Part shown: positions 8,331-17,787 of the stretch, in pieces
Numbering within the stretch: the first letter of the stretch is position 1
Layout of the letters: each line of letters opens with the position of its first letter
Assembly: GCA_022448245.1 (NCBI GenBank)
Contig: JAKVCO010000006.1
Location: 186,001-250,000, forward strand
Direction of reading: 5' to 3'
Length of the DNA stretch: 64,000 bases
Source of the DNA: Paracoccaceae bacterium
GTDB lineage: Bacteria > Pseudomonadota > Alphaproteobacteria > Rhodobacterales > Rhodobacteraceae
Notes under the pieces: generated by a model
Database searches by the model: none
The model's input: only the letters and a program-made list of their open reading frames with translations
What the model was told of the DNA's origin: nothing
Made by a program: the position numbers and the translations under genes

Positions 8331-8461
8331 CTGCCACCGTCTCAAGCAGGTCGCCCGCCGGAACTCTGGGAGCCCATACGCTCTACGCCGAGACAGCCCA
8401 TGCCCTCCTAGGGTCAGGCGCATCCCATAGCGCCTCACCGTAAGCCGCAGAGGACACGCCC

Positions 8462-9457
8462 ATGGCCGTCATTGACGCCCCCTCAATCACCACACCGCCT
8501 CAAGCGGGCTGGCTCAAGCGCAACAAACTGTCGATCGCGCCGTGGATCTTCCTGGCTCCAGCCCTTGCGTTCTTTACTCTTTATGTGGTCATGCCGATCT
8601 TCGAGAGCCTCTATCTGAGCCTCTTCGAATGGAACGGCCTTTATGACGCCGACGGAAATTCCACCGCGGTCTACATCGGCCTGGAGAACTACGCGAAGCT
8701 TTGGGACGACCCAAATTTCAGGACGTCGCTCGTAAACAACCTGCTATGGCTGTTCCTGTTCTTTCTTGCTGTGCCTCTTGGTCTGTTGATCGCGCTCTTC
8801 CTCAATCAGGAAATGCCGGGCATGCGCATCTACAAATCGCTCTTCTTCTTCCCGTTCGTGATCTCTCAGGTCGTTGTGGGCCTGATCTTCGGTTGGTTCT
8901 ACAACCCCGACTTCGGCGTCGTGGGCACGATCTGGAAGGCGCTTTTCTGCGAGGAGACCGTGAACTTCGTGGGTAACGTCACTTTCAAGTGCTCGTCTCC
9001 GCCGCCGGATATCCTTTCCTCGCCTGAGTTCGCCACCTACGGCATTATTGCCGCGGGCCTCTGGCCGCAGATCGCCTATTGCATGATCCTCTACCTCACG
9101 GGCCTCAACAACGTGGCGGCCGATCAGATCGAGGCGGCACGTCTTGACGGTGCGAAGGGCTGGAAGATGCTCTGGTACGTGGTGCTGCCACAGCTGCGCC
9201 CGGCCACTTTCATCGCGGTCGTTGTGACCGTCATCGGCGCGCTCCGCTCCTTCGACATGATCGCGATCATGACCCAGGGCGGGCCCTTCGGTTCGACCAA
9301 CGTGTTGGCCTATTACATGTACGAGGTCGCGATCTCGGAATACGGCGAACGCTATGGCTACGGTTCCGCCGTCGCGGTCGTCCTCTTCGCCATCATGCTC
9401 GTCTTCATCTCCTACTTCCTGTGGCGCATGTACCAGGACGAGAAAGGCACCCGCTGA
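8462..9457 (+). CDS. Galactoside ABC transporter permease, MalF type
   Basis: A 331-residue inner-membrane permease with six likely membrane spans, the first at about residues 24-48 (LSIAPWIFLAPALAFFTLYV). The ATPase-docking EAA loop reads DQIEAARLDGAKGWKMLWYV near residue 222. A periplasmic loop (about 160-190) contains three cysteines (FCEE..., FKCSS), which is unusual for the family but cannot be interpreted here. Its TGA stop overlaps the ATG of the YjbR gene by one base, so translation is coupled. Together with the MalG partner at 9810 and the ATPase at 5011 it forms a complete importer. Confidence 0.92.
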   Translation: MAVIDAPSITTPPQAGWLKRNKLSIAPWIFLAPALAFFTLYVVMPIFESLYLSLFEWNGLYDADGNSTAVYIGLENYAKLWDDPNFRTSLVNNLLWLFLFFLAVPLGLLIALFLNQEMPGMRIYKSLFFFPFVISQVVVGLIFGWFYNPDFGVVGTIWKALFCEETVNFVGNVTFKCSSPPPDILSSPEFATYGIIAAGLWPQIAYCMILYLTGLNNVAADQIEAARLDGAKGWKMLWYVVLPQLRPATFIAVVVTVIGALRSFDMIAIMTQGGPFGSTNVLAYYMYEVAISEYGERYGYGSAVAVVLFAIMLVFISYFLWRMYQDEKGTR

Positions 9458-9810
9458 TGACGCGCGAGGATCTCGATCAGATCTGCGCGGCCCTTCCGGG
9501 TGCCGAGCTTGCGCTTCCGCCCGAGCTTGTCAGCTGGAAGGTGGCCGGCAAGATGTTCGCCTGTGTCGCCGGTGGCAACAGCCCGGGCGACGGGGTCTCC
9601 GTGAAATGTGCGGATACCGAGATGGCCGCAATGCTCATCGACGCGGGCGAGGCCGTCCGCGCCCCCTATTTCCACAAAAGCTGGGTCCGCCTTCCCTTTG
9701 AGAGCACCGACCGCAACTATGCCGAACACCGCGTCAACGTCTCCTACGACTTGATCCGCAAGAGCCTGAAAAAGGCCGTGCGTGACGCCCTTCCCGAGAG
9801 GTCTTCCTGA
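9457..9810 (+). CDS. MmcQ/YjbR-family protein inserted between the two permease genes
   Basis: A 117-residue cytoplasmic protein of the MmcQ/YjbR (CyaY-like fold, DNA-binding-like) family. Features are the early LDQICAALPGAEL, a beta-strand WKVAGKMFACVAG, the middle FHKSWVRLPF and a C-terminal helix VSYDLIRKSLKKAVRDALP. The length is typical (about 115-120). The start is set by the TGATG overlap with the upstream permease stop, and its own TGA overlaps the ATG of the MalG-type permease, so it is locked into the transport operon. Members bind nucleic acid or have unknown roles, and I can give no specific function. Confidence 0.8.
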   Translation: MTREDLDQICAALPGAELALPPELVSWKVAGKMFACVAGGNSPGDGVSVKCADTEMAAMLIDAGEAVRAPYFHKSWVRLPFESTDRNYAEHRVNVSYDLIRKSLKKAVRDALPERSS

Positions 9811-10655
9811 TGTTTCCTCGTCCCATTGCCGCCGCATCGCCCAAAGGCATTAGCTATCAGGCATTCCTGCCGGTAGCGCTCCTGATCTGGCTGATCCCGC
9901 TCCTGGCGATCTTTTTGACCTCGATCCGCCCGGGCGCTGACATCAACTCGGGCAACGTCTTTGGTATCCCCTCGGATTTCGTCTTTATCGAGAACTACAC
10001 TGCCGTCTTCACACAGTCTGAAGCGGCGATGTATCTGTGGAACTCGGTCAAGATCACGGTGCCTTCGGTGCTGATCTCGGTTTCGCTGGCGTGCCTCGCA
10101 GGCTATGCGCTGGCGATCTACAAGTTCCGCGTGGCGCTGCCGCTCTTTTTCCTTTTCGTGGCCGGTAACTTCATTCCGTTCCAGATCCTCATGGTGCCAG
10201 TGCGCGATATGTCCGTGCAATCGGGCCTCTATGACACGATCGCGGGCCAATACCTCTTCCATGCTGCGTTCCAGACCGGGTTCTGTACGCTCTTCATGAG
10301 GAACTTCATCAAGGCGCTACCCTTTGACCTCGTCGAAAGCGCGCGTGTTGAGGGCGTCGCGGAATGGCGCATCTTCTGGTTCGTTGTGCTGCCCCTCGTC
10401 CGTCCCGCAATCGCGGCCCTCGCGGTGCTGATCTTCACCTTTGTCTGGAACGACTTCTTCTGGGCCAACGTGTTGACCCAAGGCGAAGGAGCAAAGCCGA
10501 TTACGGCGGGCGTGCGCGCACTGAACGGTCAGTTCGTGAACAACTGGCACCTCGTCTCGGCGGCCTCGCTGCTGGCGGCTGTCCCACCAGTGCTCATGTT
10601 CTTCCTGATGCAACGGCACTTTATTGCAGGCCTCACACTCGGAGCCGTGAAGTAA
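9810..10655 (+). CDS. Galactoside ABC transporter permease, MalG type
   Basis: A 281-residue inner-membrane permease with a short cytoplasmic N-terminus and a first membrane span at about residues 18-37. The EAA loop ESARVEGVAEWRIFWFVVLP lies near residue 176, and the C-terminus HFIAGLTLGAVK is classic for MalG-type permeases (the GxxxGAVK tail). The ATG overlaps the previous gene's stop (TGATG). It completes the membrane core with the MalF-type gene. Two bases separate it from the alpha-galactosidase gene, so uptake and hydrolysis are co-transcribed. Confidence 0.93.
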   Translation: MFPRPIAAASPKGISYQAFLPVALLIWLIPLLAIFLTSIRPGADINSGNVFGIPSDFVFIENYTAVFTQSEAAMYLWNSVKITVPSVLISVSLACLAGYALAIYKFRVALPLFFLFVAGNFIPFQILMVPVRDMSVQSGLYDTIAGQYLFHAAFQTGFCTLFMRNFIKALPFDLVESARVEGVAEWRIFWFVVLPLVRPAIAALAVLIFTFVWNDFFWANVLTQGEGAKPITAGVRALNGQFVNNWHLVSAASLLAAVPPVLMFFLMQRHFIAGLTLGAVK

Positions 10656-10657
10656 AC

Positions 10658-12739
10658 ATGCAGACATGGAGACTGGATTCGACCCGCCAGACACTCGTTC
10701 TGGCGGCGCGGCGGGAGCGATTGCCGGAGGTCGTTTACTGGGGTGCTCCCCTCCCCGCAGGAGAAGACCTCGACACCATCGCGCGCGGTCACGCGATCGA
10801 TGTCACGGGCGGGATGCTCGACGAAAACCCTGATCTGTCGATTTGCCCTGAGGCGGTGCGCAGCTTCCCCGGTCAGCCCGGGCTGATCCTGCGGGATGAA
10901 GATAGCTCCCCCCTCTTGCCGAAGTTCTGCTTTGAGAAGGCTGATGAGGCCGAGAGCGAGCTCGAGCTTCACTACGCCGACGCCGCCCTGAAGATCGGCT
11001 ATGTGGCGAGCTTTGCCATCGATTCCGAGACCCACATCATCACCGCCCAAGCGCGGCTGACGGCCTCGCGGCCCGTGCACCTCCATTGGCTTGCGGCACC
11101 GGTCTTTCCCGGCCCGCAGAACTCGGGCGAGATGATCGACTTCACCGGCCGTTGGTGCGGGGAGTTCAAAACCGCCACCACCGCTTGGTCCGCCGGCATG
11201 CGCTTCCGCGAGAACCGCACCGGGCGCACGGGGCACGAGCACTTCCCGGGCCTGATCGTGCCCTGCACCGGCGCCACGAACACTCAAGGGGAGGCCTACG
11301 CCTTCCACTACGGCTGGTCCGGCGGTCACAAAATGATCGCGGAGGAGCTTCCCGACGGACGCCGCCAAATCCAATTCGGCCACGCCGCACGGATGGAGAC
11401 CGAGGCCGCGACCGAATTCCGCTCCTCGCCGCTCTACGCCAGCTACTCCGGCGTCGGCATCAACGGCTGCGCCACCGCGTTCCAGCGCCACCTGCGCGAC
11501 CGTATCGTGCAGTTCCCGAACCCTGATCGCCCGCGACCCGTGCACTACAATTGCTGGGAAGCCGTCTATTTCGACCACAACCTGCCGGTCCTGAAAGACA
11601 TCGCCACGCGCGCGGCATCGCTCGGCGCGGAACGCTTCGTGCTCGATGATGGTTGGTTTGGGCAGCGCGACGACGACACGACATCGCTCTCCGACTGGGA
11701 AGTCGATCCGCGCAAGTACCCGGACGGCCTCGGCCCGCTCATCGACCACGTCCATGGCCAGGGGATGAGCTTTGGCATCTGGTTCGAGCCTGAGATGATC
11801 AATCCCGAGTCCGACGTCTACCGGAAGAACCCGCATTGGGCCCTGGGTGCCGAAGATCAGATCCTCGGACGCCAGCAAAAAGCGCTCAACATGGCGCTGC
11901 CAGAGGTGCGCGAGTTCATCTTTGATCGCATGGCCAAGATCCTGCGCGATCACGAGATCGACTACATCAAATGGGACCACAACCGCGTCCTACCCATGCC
12001 CGACGCCGCGCAAACGCGCGGCTCCTACGCGCTAATCGACGCCCTGCGGGAAGTCTTCCCAGCGGTCGAGATCGAGAGCTGCGCCTCCGGCGGCGGTCGC
12101 ATCGATTTTGGCATCCTGAGCCGCACGCACCGTGTCTGGCTCAGCGACAGCAATGATGCGCTAGAGCGGCTGCGCATTCAGCACAATGCCGCGCTCTTCC
12201 TGCCGACGGTCGTCACGGGTTCCCACGTAGGCCCGCGCCACTGCCACACGTCTGGCCGCGTCCATGACATCTCTTTCCGTGCCTGGGTCGCCGCCCAGCG
12301 GCACATGGGTTTTGAGATGGACCCTAGGGAGCTCGACACCCGCGAAGAGGCCGTTCTCAAAGAAGTGACGAGCTGGTTCAAGCACAACCGCGACTGGATG
12401 CATAAAGCCGACATCCTGCGCCTCGACAGCCCAGATCCCGCGGTGATTGCAGAACAGCAACAAGCGACTGACGGATCTCGTTTCGTGGTTTTCGCAGGTG
12501 CGGCGGGCACGTCCGACCAAATCGCGCCACGACCGCTCAAACTGACTCGGCTTGATGCGGAAAGGACCTACCGCGTGCGACTGGTGAACCGGGCCTCGAC
12601 CTCGGGCCTCTCACGCGGCACCCCGATCCTGAAGGGCGAAGACATCGAGGTTTCAGGCGCTTGGCTGATGAGCCAAGGCCTCACGCTGCCCTGCCCCATG
12701 CCCTGCACGATGTGGGTGCTCGAGGGCGAACGACTATGA
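10658..12739 (+). CDS. Alpha-galactosidase, glycoside hydrolase family 36
   Basis: A 693-residue cytoplasmic enzyme (no signal peptide) that removes terminal alpha-linked galactose from melibiose/raffinose-type sugars. An N-terminal beta-sandwich (about 1-300) precedes the TIM barrel, where RFVLDDGWFGQRDDD is the family signature. The nucleophile is Asp440 in YIKWDHNR and the acid/base is Asp497 in WLSDSNDA, preceded by ESCASGGGRIDFG. A beta-sheet domain ends the chain. The true start is the ATG at 10658, two bases after the permease stop; upstream in-frame codons lie inside the permease gene. Intracellular location fits import of the intact oligosaccharide by the adjacent ABC system. Confidence 0.95.
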   Translation: MQTWRLDSTRQTLVLAARRERLPEVVYWGAPLPAGEDLDTIARGHAIDVTGGMLDENPDLSICPEAVRSFPGQPGLILRDEDSSPLLPKFCFEKADEAESELELHYADAALKIGYVASFAIDSETHIITAQARLTASRPVHLHWLAAPVFPGPQNSGEMIDFTGRWCGEFKTATTAWSAGMRFRENRTGRTGHEHFPGLIVPCTGATNTQGEAYAFHYGWSGGHKMIAEELPDGRRQIQFGHAARMETEAATEFRSSPLYASYSGVGINGCATAFQRHLRDRIVQFPNPDRPRPVHYNCWEAVYFDHNLPVLKDIATRAASLGAERFVLDDGWFGQRDDDTTSLSDWEVDPRKYPDGLGPLIDHVHGQGMSFGIWFEPEMINPESDVYRKNPHWALGAEDQILGRQQKALNMALPEVREFIFDRMAKILRDHEIDYIKWDHNRVLPMPDAAQTRGSYALIDALREVFPAVEIESCASGGGRIDFGILSRTHRVWLSDSNDALERLRIQHNAALFLPTVVTGSHVGPRHCHTSGRVHDISFRAWVAAQRHMGFEMDPRELDTREEAVLKEVTSWFKHNRDWMHKADILRLDSPDPAVIAEQQQATDGSRFVVFAGAAGTSDQIAPRPLKLTRLDAERTYRVRLVNRASTSGLSRGTPILKGEDIEVSGAWLMSQGLTLPCPMPCTMWVLEGERL

Positions 12740-12767
12740 CAAGCGCAACCTGCGGAGGGATGATCTG

Positions 12768-13532
12768 ATGACAGCAACCTATAGCGAACTCAGCGGAGCC
12801 TCCGTCTACATCACCGGGGGCGGCTCGGGCATTGGCGCCTCGCTGACAGAGGGGTTCCTTCAACAAGGTGCGAAAGTGGCCTTCATCGGCCGCTCTGACG
12901 CCACCGCTTTCGTCGATGAGATGGAAGAGAAATACGGCTCTCGTCCTCTCTTCATCCAAGGCGACATCACCGACATTGCAGCCCTCAAGGCCTCCATGGA
13001 CGCAGCCGCTGCAGCGCACGGACCAATCACAACCCTCGTCAACAATGCCGCCAACGACAAACGGCACGAGACAGCGAAAGTCGATGAAGAGTTCTGGGAC
13101 TGGATGATCGCCATCAACCTCAAAGCCTACTTCTTCGCCTGCCAGCACGTGCACCCCATGATGACGGCCGCAGGCGGTGGATCGATCATCAATTTCTCAT
13201 CAATTTCGTATATGATGGGCAACGCAGGCTATCCGATCTACACGGCTGCCAATTCAGGCATCAATGGGATGACGCGGAGCCTCGCACGGGAGTTCGGCCC
13301 AGACCGCATCCGCGTTAACGCGCTGGCGCCGGGCTGGGTCCTGACCGAGAAGCAAAGGGACCTCTGGGCCACCGAGGAAGGACTTGCGGCGCATATGGAT
13401 CGCATGTGTTTGAAAGAACATCTGGAGCCTGCCGATATCGTCGGCGGCACCCTCTTTTTGGCGTCCGACAATTCAAAAGCCATGACCGGGCAATCGCTCG
13501 TCATCGATGGCGGGGTCGTGGTCACAGGATGA
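12768..13532 (+). CDS. SDR-family sugar dehydrogenase (probable D-galactose 1-dehydrogenase) with Asn in place of the catalytic Lys
   Basis: A 254-residue classical short-chain dehydrogenase. The cofactor motif is TGGGSGIG (about residues 17-24), NNAAN follows at about 91-95, and serine candidates lie at 144-147 (SSIS). Tyr158 is present, but the YxxxK lysine position is Asn162 (YTAAN), which is odd because the Lys normally lowers the Tyr pKa and positions the ribose. By context it should oxidise galactose to galactono-lactone as the first De Ley-Doudoroff step. It follows the alpha-galactosidase by 28 bases and overlaps the kinase (ATGA). The alternative is an inactive or altered SDR. The family call is firm; the exact reaction is inferred. 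Confidence 0.8.
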   Translation: MTATYSELSGASVYITGGGSGIGASLTEGFLQQGAKVAFIGRSDATAFVDEMEEKYGSRPLFIQGDITDIAALKASMDAAAAAHGPITTLVNNAANDKRHETAKVDEEFWDWMIAINLKAYFFACQHVHPMMTAAGGGSIINFSSISYMMGNAGYPIYTAANSGINGMTRSLAREFGPDRIRVNALAPGWVLTEKQRDLWATEEGLAAHMDRMCLKEHLEPADIVGGTLFLASDNSKAMTGQSLVIDGGVVVTG

Positions 13533-14437
13533 ATACGCAAGCCGCAAAAGCTGATTGGATCGCCGTCGATTGGGGCACCTCGAACCTGCGCGCCTGGGCG
13601 ATGACGGCCTCGGGGTCAGAGCTTTGGTCCGGCGCCTCCGACAAGGGCATGGGGTCGCTCAAACCTGAGCATTTTGAGGGCGCACTTGTTGATGTTGTGG
13701 CGCCCATGCTCGGCAGCGGTCCCTTGGACGTCGTGGCGTGCGGCATGGTGGGCTCCCGCCAAGGCTGGATCGAGGCGCCTTACGCCACCGTTCCCTGCCC
13801 CGCGCTGCCGTCCGGTTTTGCTCGGCCTGAAACGCAAAACCCGCTTTTGCGTGTGCATGTCATCCCTGGGATCAAGCAGCTCAAAGCCCCGGACGTGATG
13901 CGCGGCGAAGAAACCCAGATCGCAGGTTTTTTGTCCGTGAACCCCGGTTGGGACGGTGTGATCTGCCTGCCCGGCACCCATACCAAATGGGCCGAGGTGA
14001 GCGCGGGCGAAATCGTCAGCTTCCAAACGGCCATGACGGGCGAGCTCTTTGCGCTTCTATCCGGTCAGTCGGTGCTCAAGCACTCCGTCGCGCCCACGGG
14101 GTGGGATGACGATGTGTTTGCTGAAGCTGTGGACGACGCGATCTCCAAACCTGAGCGTTTGGCCGCGCGCCTCTTCTCACTGCGTGCGGAAGGGCTGCTG
14201 AATGACATGCCGGGTCATGAGGCCCGCGCGCGTCTGTCGGGCCTTCTCGTAGGCGCCGAACTTGCCGCCGCCAAACCCTATTGGTTGGGCCAGCAGGTCG
14301 CCGTCATCGGCGCATCGACCATCTCGCAAATCTATGGCACCGCGCTTTCCAAGCAGGGCGTTCCTGCCACCATCGCCGACGGCCCGCGCATGACGCTCGC
14401 TGGCCTCACGGCGGCTTATAAGAGCTTAAAATCATGA
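13529..14437 (+). CDS. dgoK: 2-dehydro-3-deoxygalactonokinase
   Basis: A 302-residue cytoplasmic kinase that phosphorylates 2-keto-3-deoxy-galactonate to the 6-phosphate. Recognisable family features are the N-terminal phosphate-binding strand [28 protein letters not shown], the phosphate/nucleotide segment [12 protein letters not shown] and the late VAVIGAS. The length matches DgoK (about 290-300). The start is set by the ATGA overlap with the SDR gene; a longer in-frame reading upstream lies within that gene. It overlaps the aldolase gene by four bases, so kinase and aldolase form the lower pathway module. Confidence 0.93.
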   Translation: MNTQAAKADWIAVDWGTSNLRAWAMTASGSELWSGASDKGMGSLKPEHFEGALVDVVAPMLGSGPLDVVACGMVGSRQGWIEAPYATVPCPALPSGFARPETQNPLLRVHVIPGIKQLKAPDVMRGEETQIAGFLSVNPGWDGVICLPGTHTKWAEVSAGEIVSFQTAMTGELFALLSGQSVLKHSVAPTGWDDDVFAEAVDDAISKPERLAARLFSLRAEGLLNDMPGHEARARLSGLLVGAELAAAKPYWLGQQVAVIGASTISQIYGTALSKQGVPATIADGPRMTLAGLTAAYKSLKS

Positions 14438-15039
14438 GTGTACCTATCATTGCGATCCTGCGCGGCATCACGCCCGCAGAGGCCGTGCCCGCTGTCGAAG
14501 CGCTCATCGCAGCCGGTATCGACACGATCGAAGTCCCGCTGAATTCACCCGACCCTTTCGACAGCATCGCCGCCATGGCCGAGGCTGCAAGGGACCGCGC
14601 GCTCATCGGTGCGGGCACGGTGCTGACCGCCCAAGACGTGGCCAAGGTGAAAGCCGCAGGCGGTGAGCTTATCGTATCGCCGAATTGCGACGCTGAAGTC
14701 ATCGAGGCCACCGTGGCCGCCGGCATGCAATCCTGGCCCGGCATCTTCACGCCGAGCGAGGCCTTCGAGGCGCTGAAAGCAGGCGCCACGGGTTTGAAGC
14801 TCTTCCCGGGCAACATGGCAGGACCCGGCGGGCTCAAGGCCATCCGCGCCGTTCTGCCCAAGGGCACGCAGGTCTACGCCGTAGGTGGCGCAGGCCCGGA
14901 AAATTTCGGCGAATGGATCGCCGCGAGCGCCGACGGCTTCGGCATCGGCTCCGCGCTTTTCAAACCCGGCATGTCTGCCGCCGACATAGGCGCGCGCGCC
15001 ACCGAGATCGTCAAAGCCTACGAGGCCGCCAATGCATAA
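14434..15039 (+). CDS. dgoA: 2-dehydro-3-deoxy-6-phosphogalactonate aldolase
   Basis: A 201-residue class I aldolase of the KDPG/KDPGal family that cleaves KDPGal to pyruvate and glyceraldehyde-3-phosphate. Motifs are the N-terminal [11 protein letters not shown], the catalytic glutamate Glu33 in [16 protein letters not shown], the Schiff-base Lys122 in [10 protein letters not shown] and the phosphate-binding VGGAGPEN and GIGSALF. The NSP after the glutamate and the RGI start favour the galactonate enzyme over Eda. It overlaps the kinase upstream (4 bases) and the lactonase downstream (8 bases). Confidence 0.94.
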   Translation: MSVPIIAILRGITPAEAVPAVEALIAAGIDTIEVPLNSPDPFDSIAAMAEAARDRALIGAGTVLTAQDVAKVKAAGGELIVSPNCDAEVIEATVAAGMQSWPGIFTPSEAFEALKAGATGLKLFPGNMAGPGGLKAIRAVLPKGTQVYAVGGAGPENFGEWIAASADGFGIGSALFKPGMSAADIGARATEIVKAYEAANA

Positions 15040-15868
15040 CGCCGTCACCTTCGATGCCCATAATTGCATCTTGGGCGAAGGCCCTCTCTGGCATCCCGAA
15101 AGGGGTGAGCTTTTGTGGTTCGACATCCTTGGCAAACAGCTCCGCACAAAGGAGCGTTTCTACGACTTCGACGAATACGTCTCTGCTGCGGGCTGGGTGG
15201 ACCGTGACACGCTGCTCGTCGCCTCGGCCTCGGCGCTCTTCCGATTTGATTTGTCGAGCGGTTGGCGCAAAGACCTTCTGCCTCTTGAAGCCGACAACGC
15301 CGTCACACGCTCCAACGATGGTCGCGCAGACCCTTGGGGCGGGTTCTGGATCGGCACCATGGGGATCAACGCCGAACCGGGTGAGGGCGCGATCTATCGC
15401 TACTACAGGGGTGAGGTGACGAAGCTCTACCCAGACATAACCATATCGAATTCAATCTGCTTCGCGCCGGACCGCAGTGCGGCCTACTGGGTCGACACGA
15501 TGGAGCGTAAGATCATGCGCCAACCGCTTGCTCAGGACCACGGCTGGCCCGAAGGTCCGGCCGAGGTGTTCGTAGACGCGACCGGGGAAAGCTTTGGCGT
15601 GGACGGCTCCGTCTGTGACGCCGAAGGCAACCTTTGGAACGCACAATGGGGGGCGTCACGTATGGCGGTCTATTCGCCCGAGGGCGCGCTTTTGAAGACC
15701 TACCCGGTGCCCGGCCTGCAATCGTCGTGCCCCGCATTCGGTGGGCCCGATCTCACCACGCTTTACGTCACAACCGCCGCTGACGGGATCGAGGGCGAGG
15801 CCGAGGGCCGCACCTATATGATTGAAAACGCAGGCAAAGGCCTGCCCGAATATCAGGTCATCCTGTGA
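15032..15868 (+). CDS. SMP-30/gluconolaconase-family sugar lactonase (probable galactonolactonase)
   Basis: A 278-residue six-bladed beta-propeller metal-dependent lactonase. Landmarks are the metal-ligand motif GEGPLWH (about residues 12-18), [18 protein letters not shown] (about 91-108), [10 protein letters not shown] and the aspartate in [13 protein letters not shown]. The family opens aldono-lactones. Set between the sugar dehydrogenase and aldolase genes and the beta-galactosidase, it most likely hydrolyses D-galactono-lactone to galactonate. It overlaps both neighbours. The family assignment is firm; the substrate comes from context. Arabinono-lactone is a possible alternative. Confidence 0.88.
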   Translation: MHNAVTFDAHNCILGEGPLWHPERGELLWFDILGKQLRTKERFYDFDEYVSAAGWVDRDTLLVASASALFRFDLSSGWRKDLLPLEADNAVTRSNDGRADPWGGFWIGTMGINAEPGEGAIYRYYRGEVTKLYPDITISNSICFAPDRSAAYWVDTMERKIMRQPLAQDHGWPEGPAEVFVDATGESFGVDGSVCDAEGNLWNAQWGASRMAVYSPEGALLKTYPVPGLQSSCPAFGGPDLTTLYVTTAADGIEGEAEGRTYMIENAGKGLPEYQVIL

Positions 15869-17787
15869 AGCGCGCACTCGGCGTTTGTTACTACCCTGAG
15901 CATTGGCCCCGCGAGATGTGGGAGGCCGATGCCGCTGAGATGGCCGCAGCCGGGCTGACCTGGGTGCGGATCGGCGAATTCGCCTGGTCCCGGATCGAGA
16001 CAGCGCCTGATGTCTTTGACTGGGGCTGGCTGGACGATGCCGTTGATGTGCTGAAAGGCGCGGGCCTCAAGGTCATCATGGGCACGCCCACGGCCACCCC
16101 GCCGCGCTGGATGCTCACCAAGCATCCCGACATGCTGGCCTACGATGCCGAGGGCCGCCCGCGCGGCTTTGGCTCCCGCCGCCACTACTGTTTCTCGCAC
16201 GACGGCTATCGCGAGGAAGGCCGCCGCATCGCGGAGCTCTTTGCCGAGCGCTATGGCGATAAGGTCAACGCGTGGCAGACGGACAACGAATACGAGTGCC
16301 ATGACACGGCGATCTCCTACTCCCCCGCCGCTAAAGTGGCTTTTCAGGAATGGTGCGCGCAGCGCTACCAATCACCGGACGCGCTGAACCGCGCTTGGGG
16401 CAATGTGTTCTGGTCGATGGACTACGCGGATTTCGACGATATCGACCTGCCGAACCTCACCGTCACGGACCCGAATCCTGCCCATGTGCTCGCCTTCCGG
16501 CGCTTTAGCTCTGATCAGGTGGTGCGGTTTAACCGCGTGCAATGCGACGCAATCCGCCGCCATTCCGAGGCGCCGATCATCCACAACTTCATGGGCCGCA
16601 TCACGGCGTTCGACCACTACGACGTCAGCGCCGACCTCGATGTCACCAGCTGGGACAGCTACCCCCTCGGCTTCCTCATGGACCGCAACGACGCGCCCGA
16701 AGACTTCAAAACGGCCTTTGCGCGGCAGGGCGATCCAGACTTCCAAGCCTTCCACCACGACCTTTACCGCACCTGCGGCGCCGTGCGCGAAGACGCCGCC
16801 ATTAAGGACGGCCGCTGGTGGGTGATGGAACAGCAGCCCGGCCCCGTGAACTGGGCGCCGTGGAACCCTGCGCCCTTGCCCGGCATGGTCCGCCTTTGGG
16901 CGTGGGAGGCCTTCGCCCATGGCGCGGAAGCTGTGCTCTATTTCCGCTGGCGCCAAGCGCCTTTCGCGCAAGAGCAGCAGCACGCAGGCCTCAAGCGCCC
17001 CGACAACGCACCAGCGCCTGGCATGGATGAGGCAAAGGCCGTCGCGCGCGAGATCGAGGCGCTGCCAGAAGTTGGGACGGCGCGCAGCGACGTCGCGCTG
17101 ATCTTCGATTACGACAGTGCCTATGCGTGGGAGGCTCAGCCACAGGGCCGCGATTTCGACTACTTCCATCTGGCCTACGAGACCTACCGCGCCCTTCGCG
17201 CGGCGGGCCTCTCGATCGATATCCTCCCCGCCGACCGGCAGGAGTATTCGGGCTACAAGATGATTTTCGCCCCGGGGCTGCTGTCCCTCGACGACGCCCG
17301 ACTGAAGGCTTTGTCAGGCTCGGGCGCAATGGTCATCATGGGACCTCGCGCGGGCCTCAAAACAGATGAGCTGTCGATCAACGTGCCGCTTGGGCCGAGC
17401 CTTCCGGGCGTGGACGCCGCTGTGACGCACACAGAGAGCCTGCCGCCCTCGCACCCGATGCCCCTCGCGGATGGAGGGGCGATCTGGAAGTGGTTTGAGC
17501 ATCTCGAAGGTGGTGCAGAGGTGCTTGAAGCCACCGCCGCAGGCCTGCCTGCCATGGTGGGCAGCGGTCCGTTCTCCTACCTCGCTGGCTGGCTGGAACC
17601 TGACGCATTGGCGCGCCTCGTTGCGAAATACGCCGCCGCCGCGGGGCTTGAGACACTCGTGCTCCCCGAAGGCCTCCGCGTCCGCGACACCGACACGCAC
17701 CGCTTCTGGTTCAACTACGCACCCGTAGCGCTGGAATTCGAGGGCCGCGTCTTTGAACCCGGCGCTGTCCTTTGGGAGGCGCTATGA
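15865..17787 (+). CDS. Beta-galactosidase, glycoside hydrolase family 42
   Basis: A 640-residue cytoplasmic enzyme that releases beta-linked galactose. It starts with the GH42 hallmark LGVCYYPEHWP. The acid/base is Glu142 in WQTDNEYE and the nucleophile is Glu322 in WVMEQQPGPVNW. A trimerisation-like domain (about 390-590) and a small beta domain at the C-terminus follow. The length is normal for GH42 (about 640-690). The metal-site cysteines common in some members are not obvious. Overlaps of four bases on each side lock it in the operon. With the GH36 enzyme it lets the cell use both anomers of galactosides. Confidence 0.94.
   Translation: MKRALGVCYYPEHWPREMWEADAAEMAAAGLTWVRIGEFAWSRIETAPDVFDWGWLDDAVDVLKGAGLKVIMGTPTATPPRWMLTKHPDMLAYDAEGRPRGFGSRRHYCFSHDGYREEGRRIAELFAERYGDKVNAWQTDNEYECHDTAISYSPAAKVAFQEWCAQRYQSPDALNRAWGNVFWSMDYADFDDIDLPNLTVTDPNPAHVLAFRRFSSDQVVRFNRVQCDAIRRHSEAPIIHNFMGRITAFDHYDVSADLDVTSWDSYPLGFLMDRNDAPEDFKTAFARQGDPDFQAFHHDLYRTCGAVREDAAIKDGRWWVMEQQPGPVNWAPWNPAPLPGMVRLWAWEAFAHGAEAVLYFRWRQAPFAQEQQHAGLKRPDNAPAPGMDEAKAVAREIEALPEVGTARSDVALIFDYDSAYAWEAQPQGRDFDYFHLAYETYRALRAAGLSIDILPADRQEYSGYKMIFAPGLLSLDDARLKALSGSGAMVIMGPRAGLKTDELSINVPLGPSLPGVDAAVTHTESLPPSHPMPLADGGAIWKWFEHLEGGAEVLEATAAGLPAMVGSGPFSYLAGWLEPDALARLVAKYAAAAGLETLVLPEGLRVRDTDTHRFWFNYAPVALEFEGRVFEPGAVLWEAL

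Noticed and set aside
10364-10657. A 98-codon N-terminal extension of the alpha-galactosidase
   Set aside because: It lies wholly inside the upstream permease gene in another frame. ATG 10658 directly follows the permease stop and gives the usual family N-terminus.
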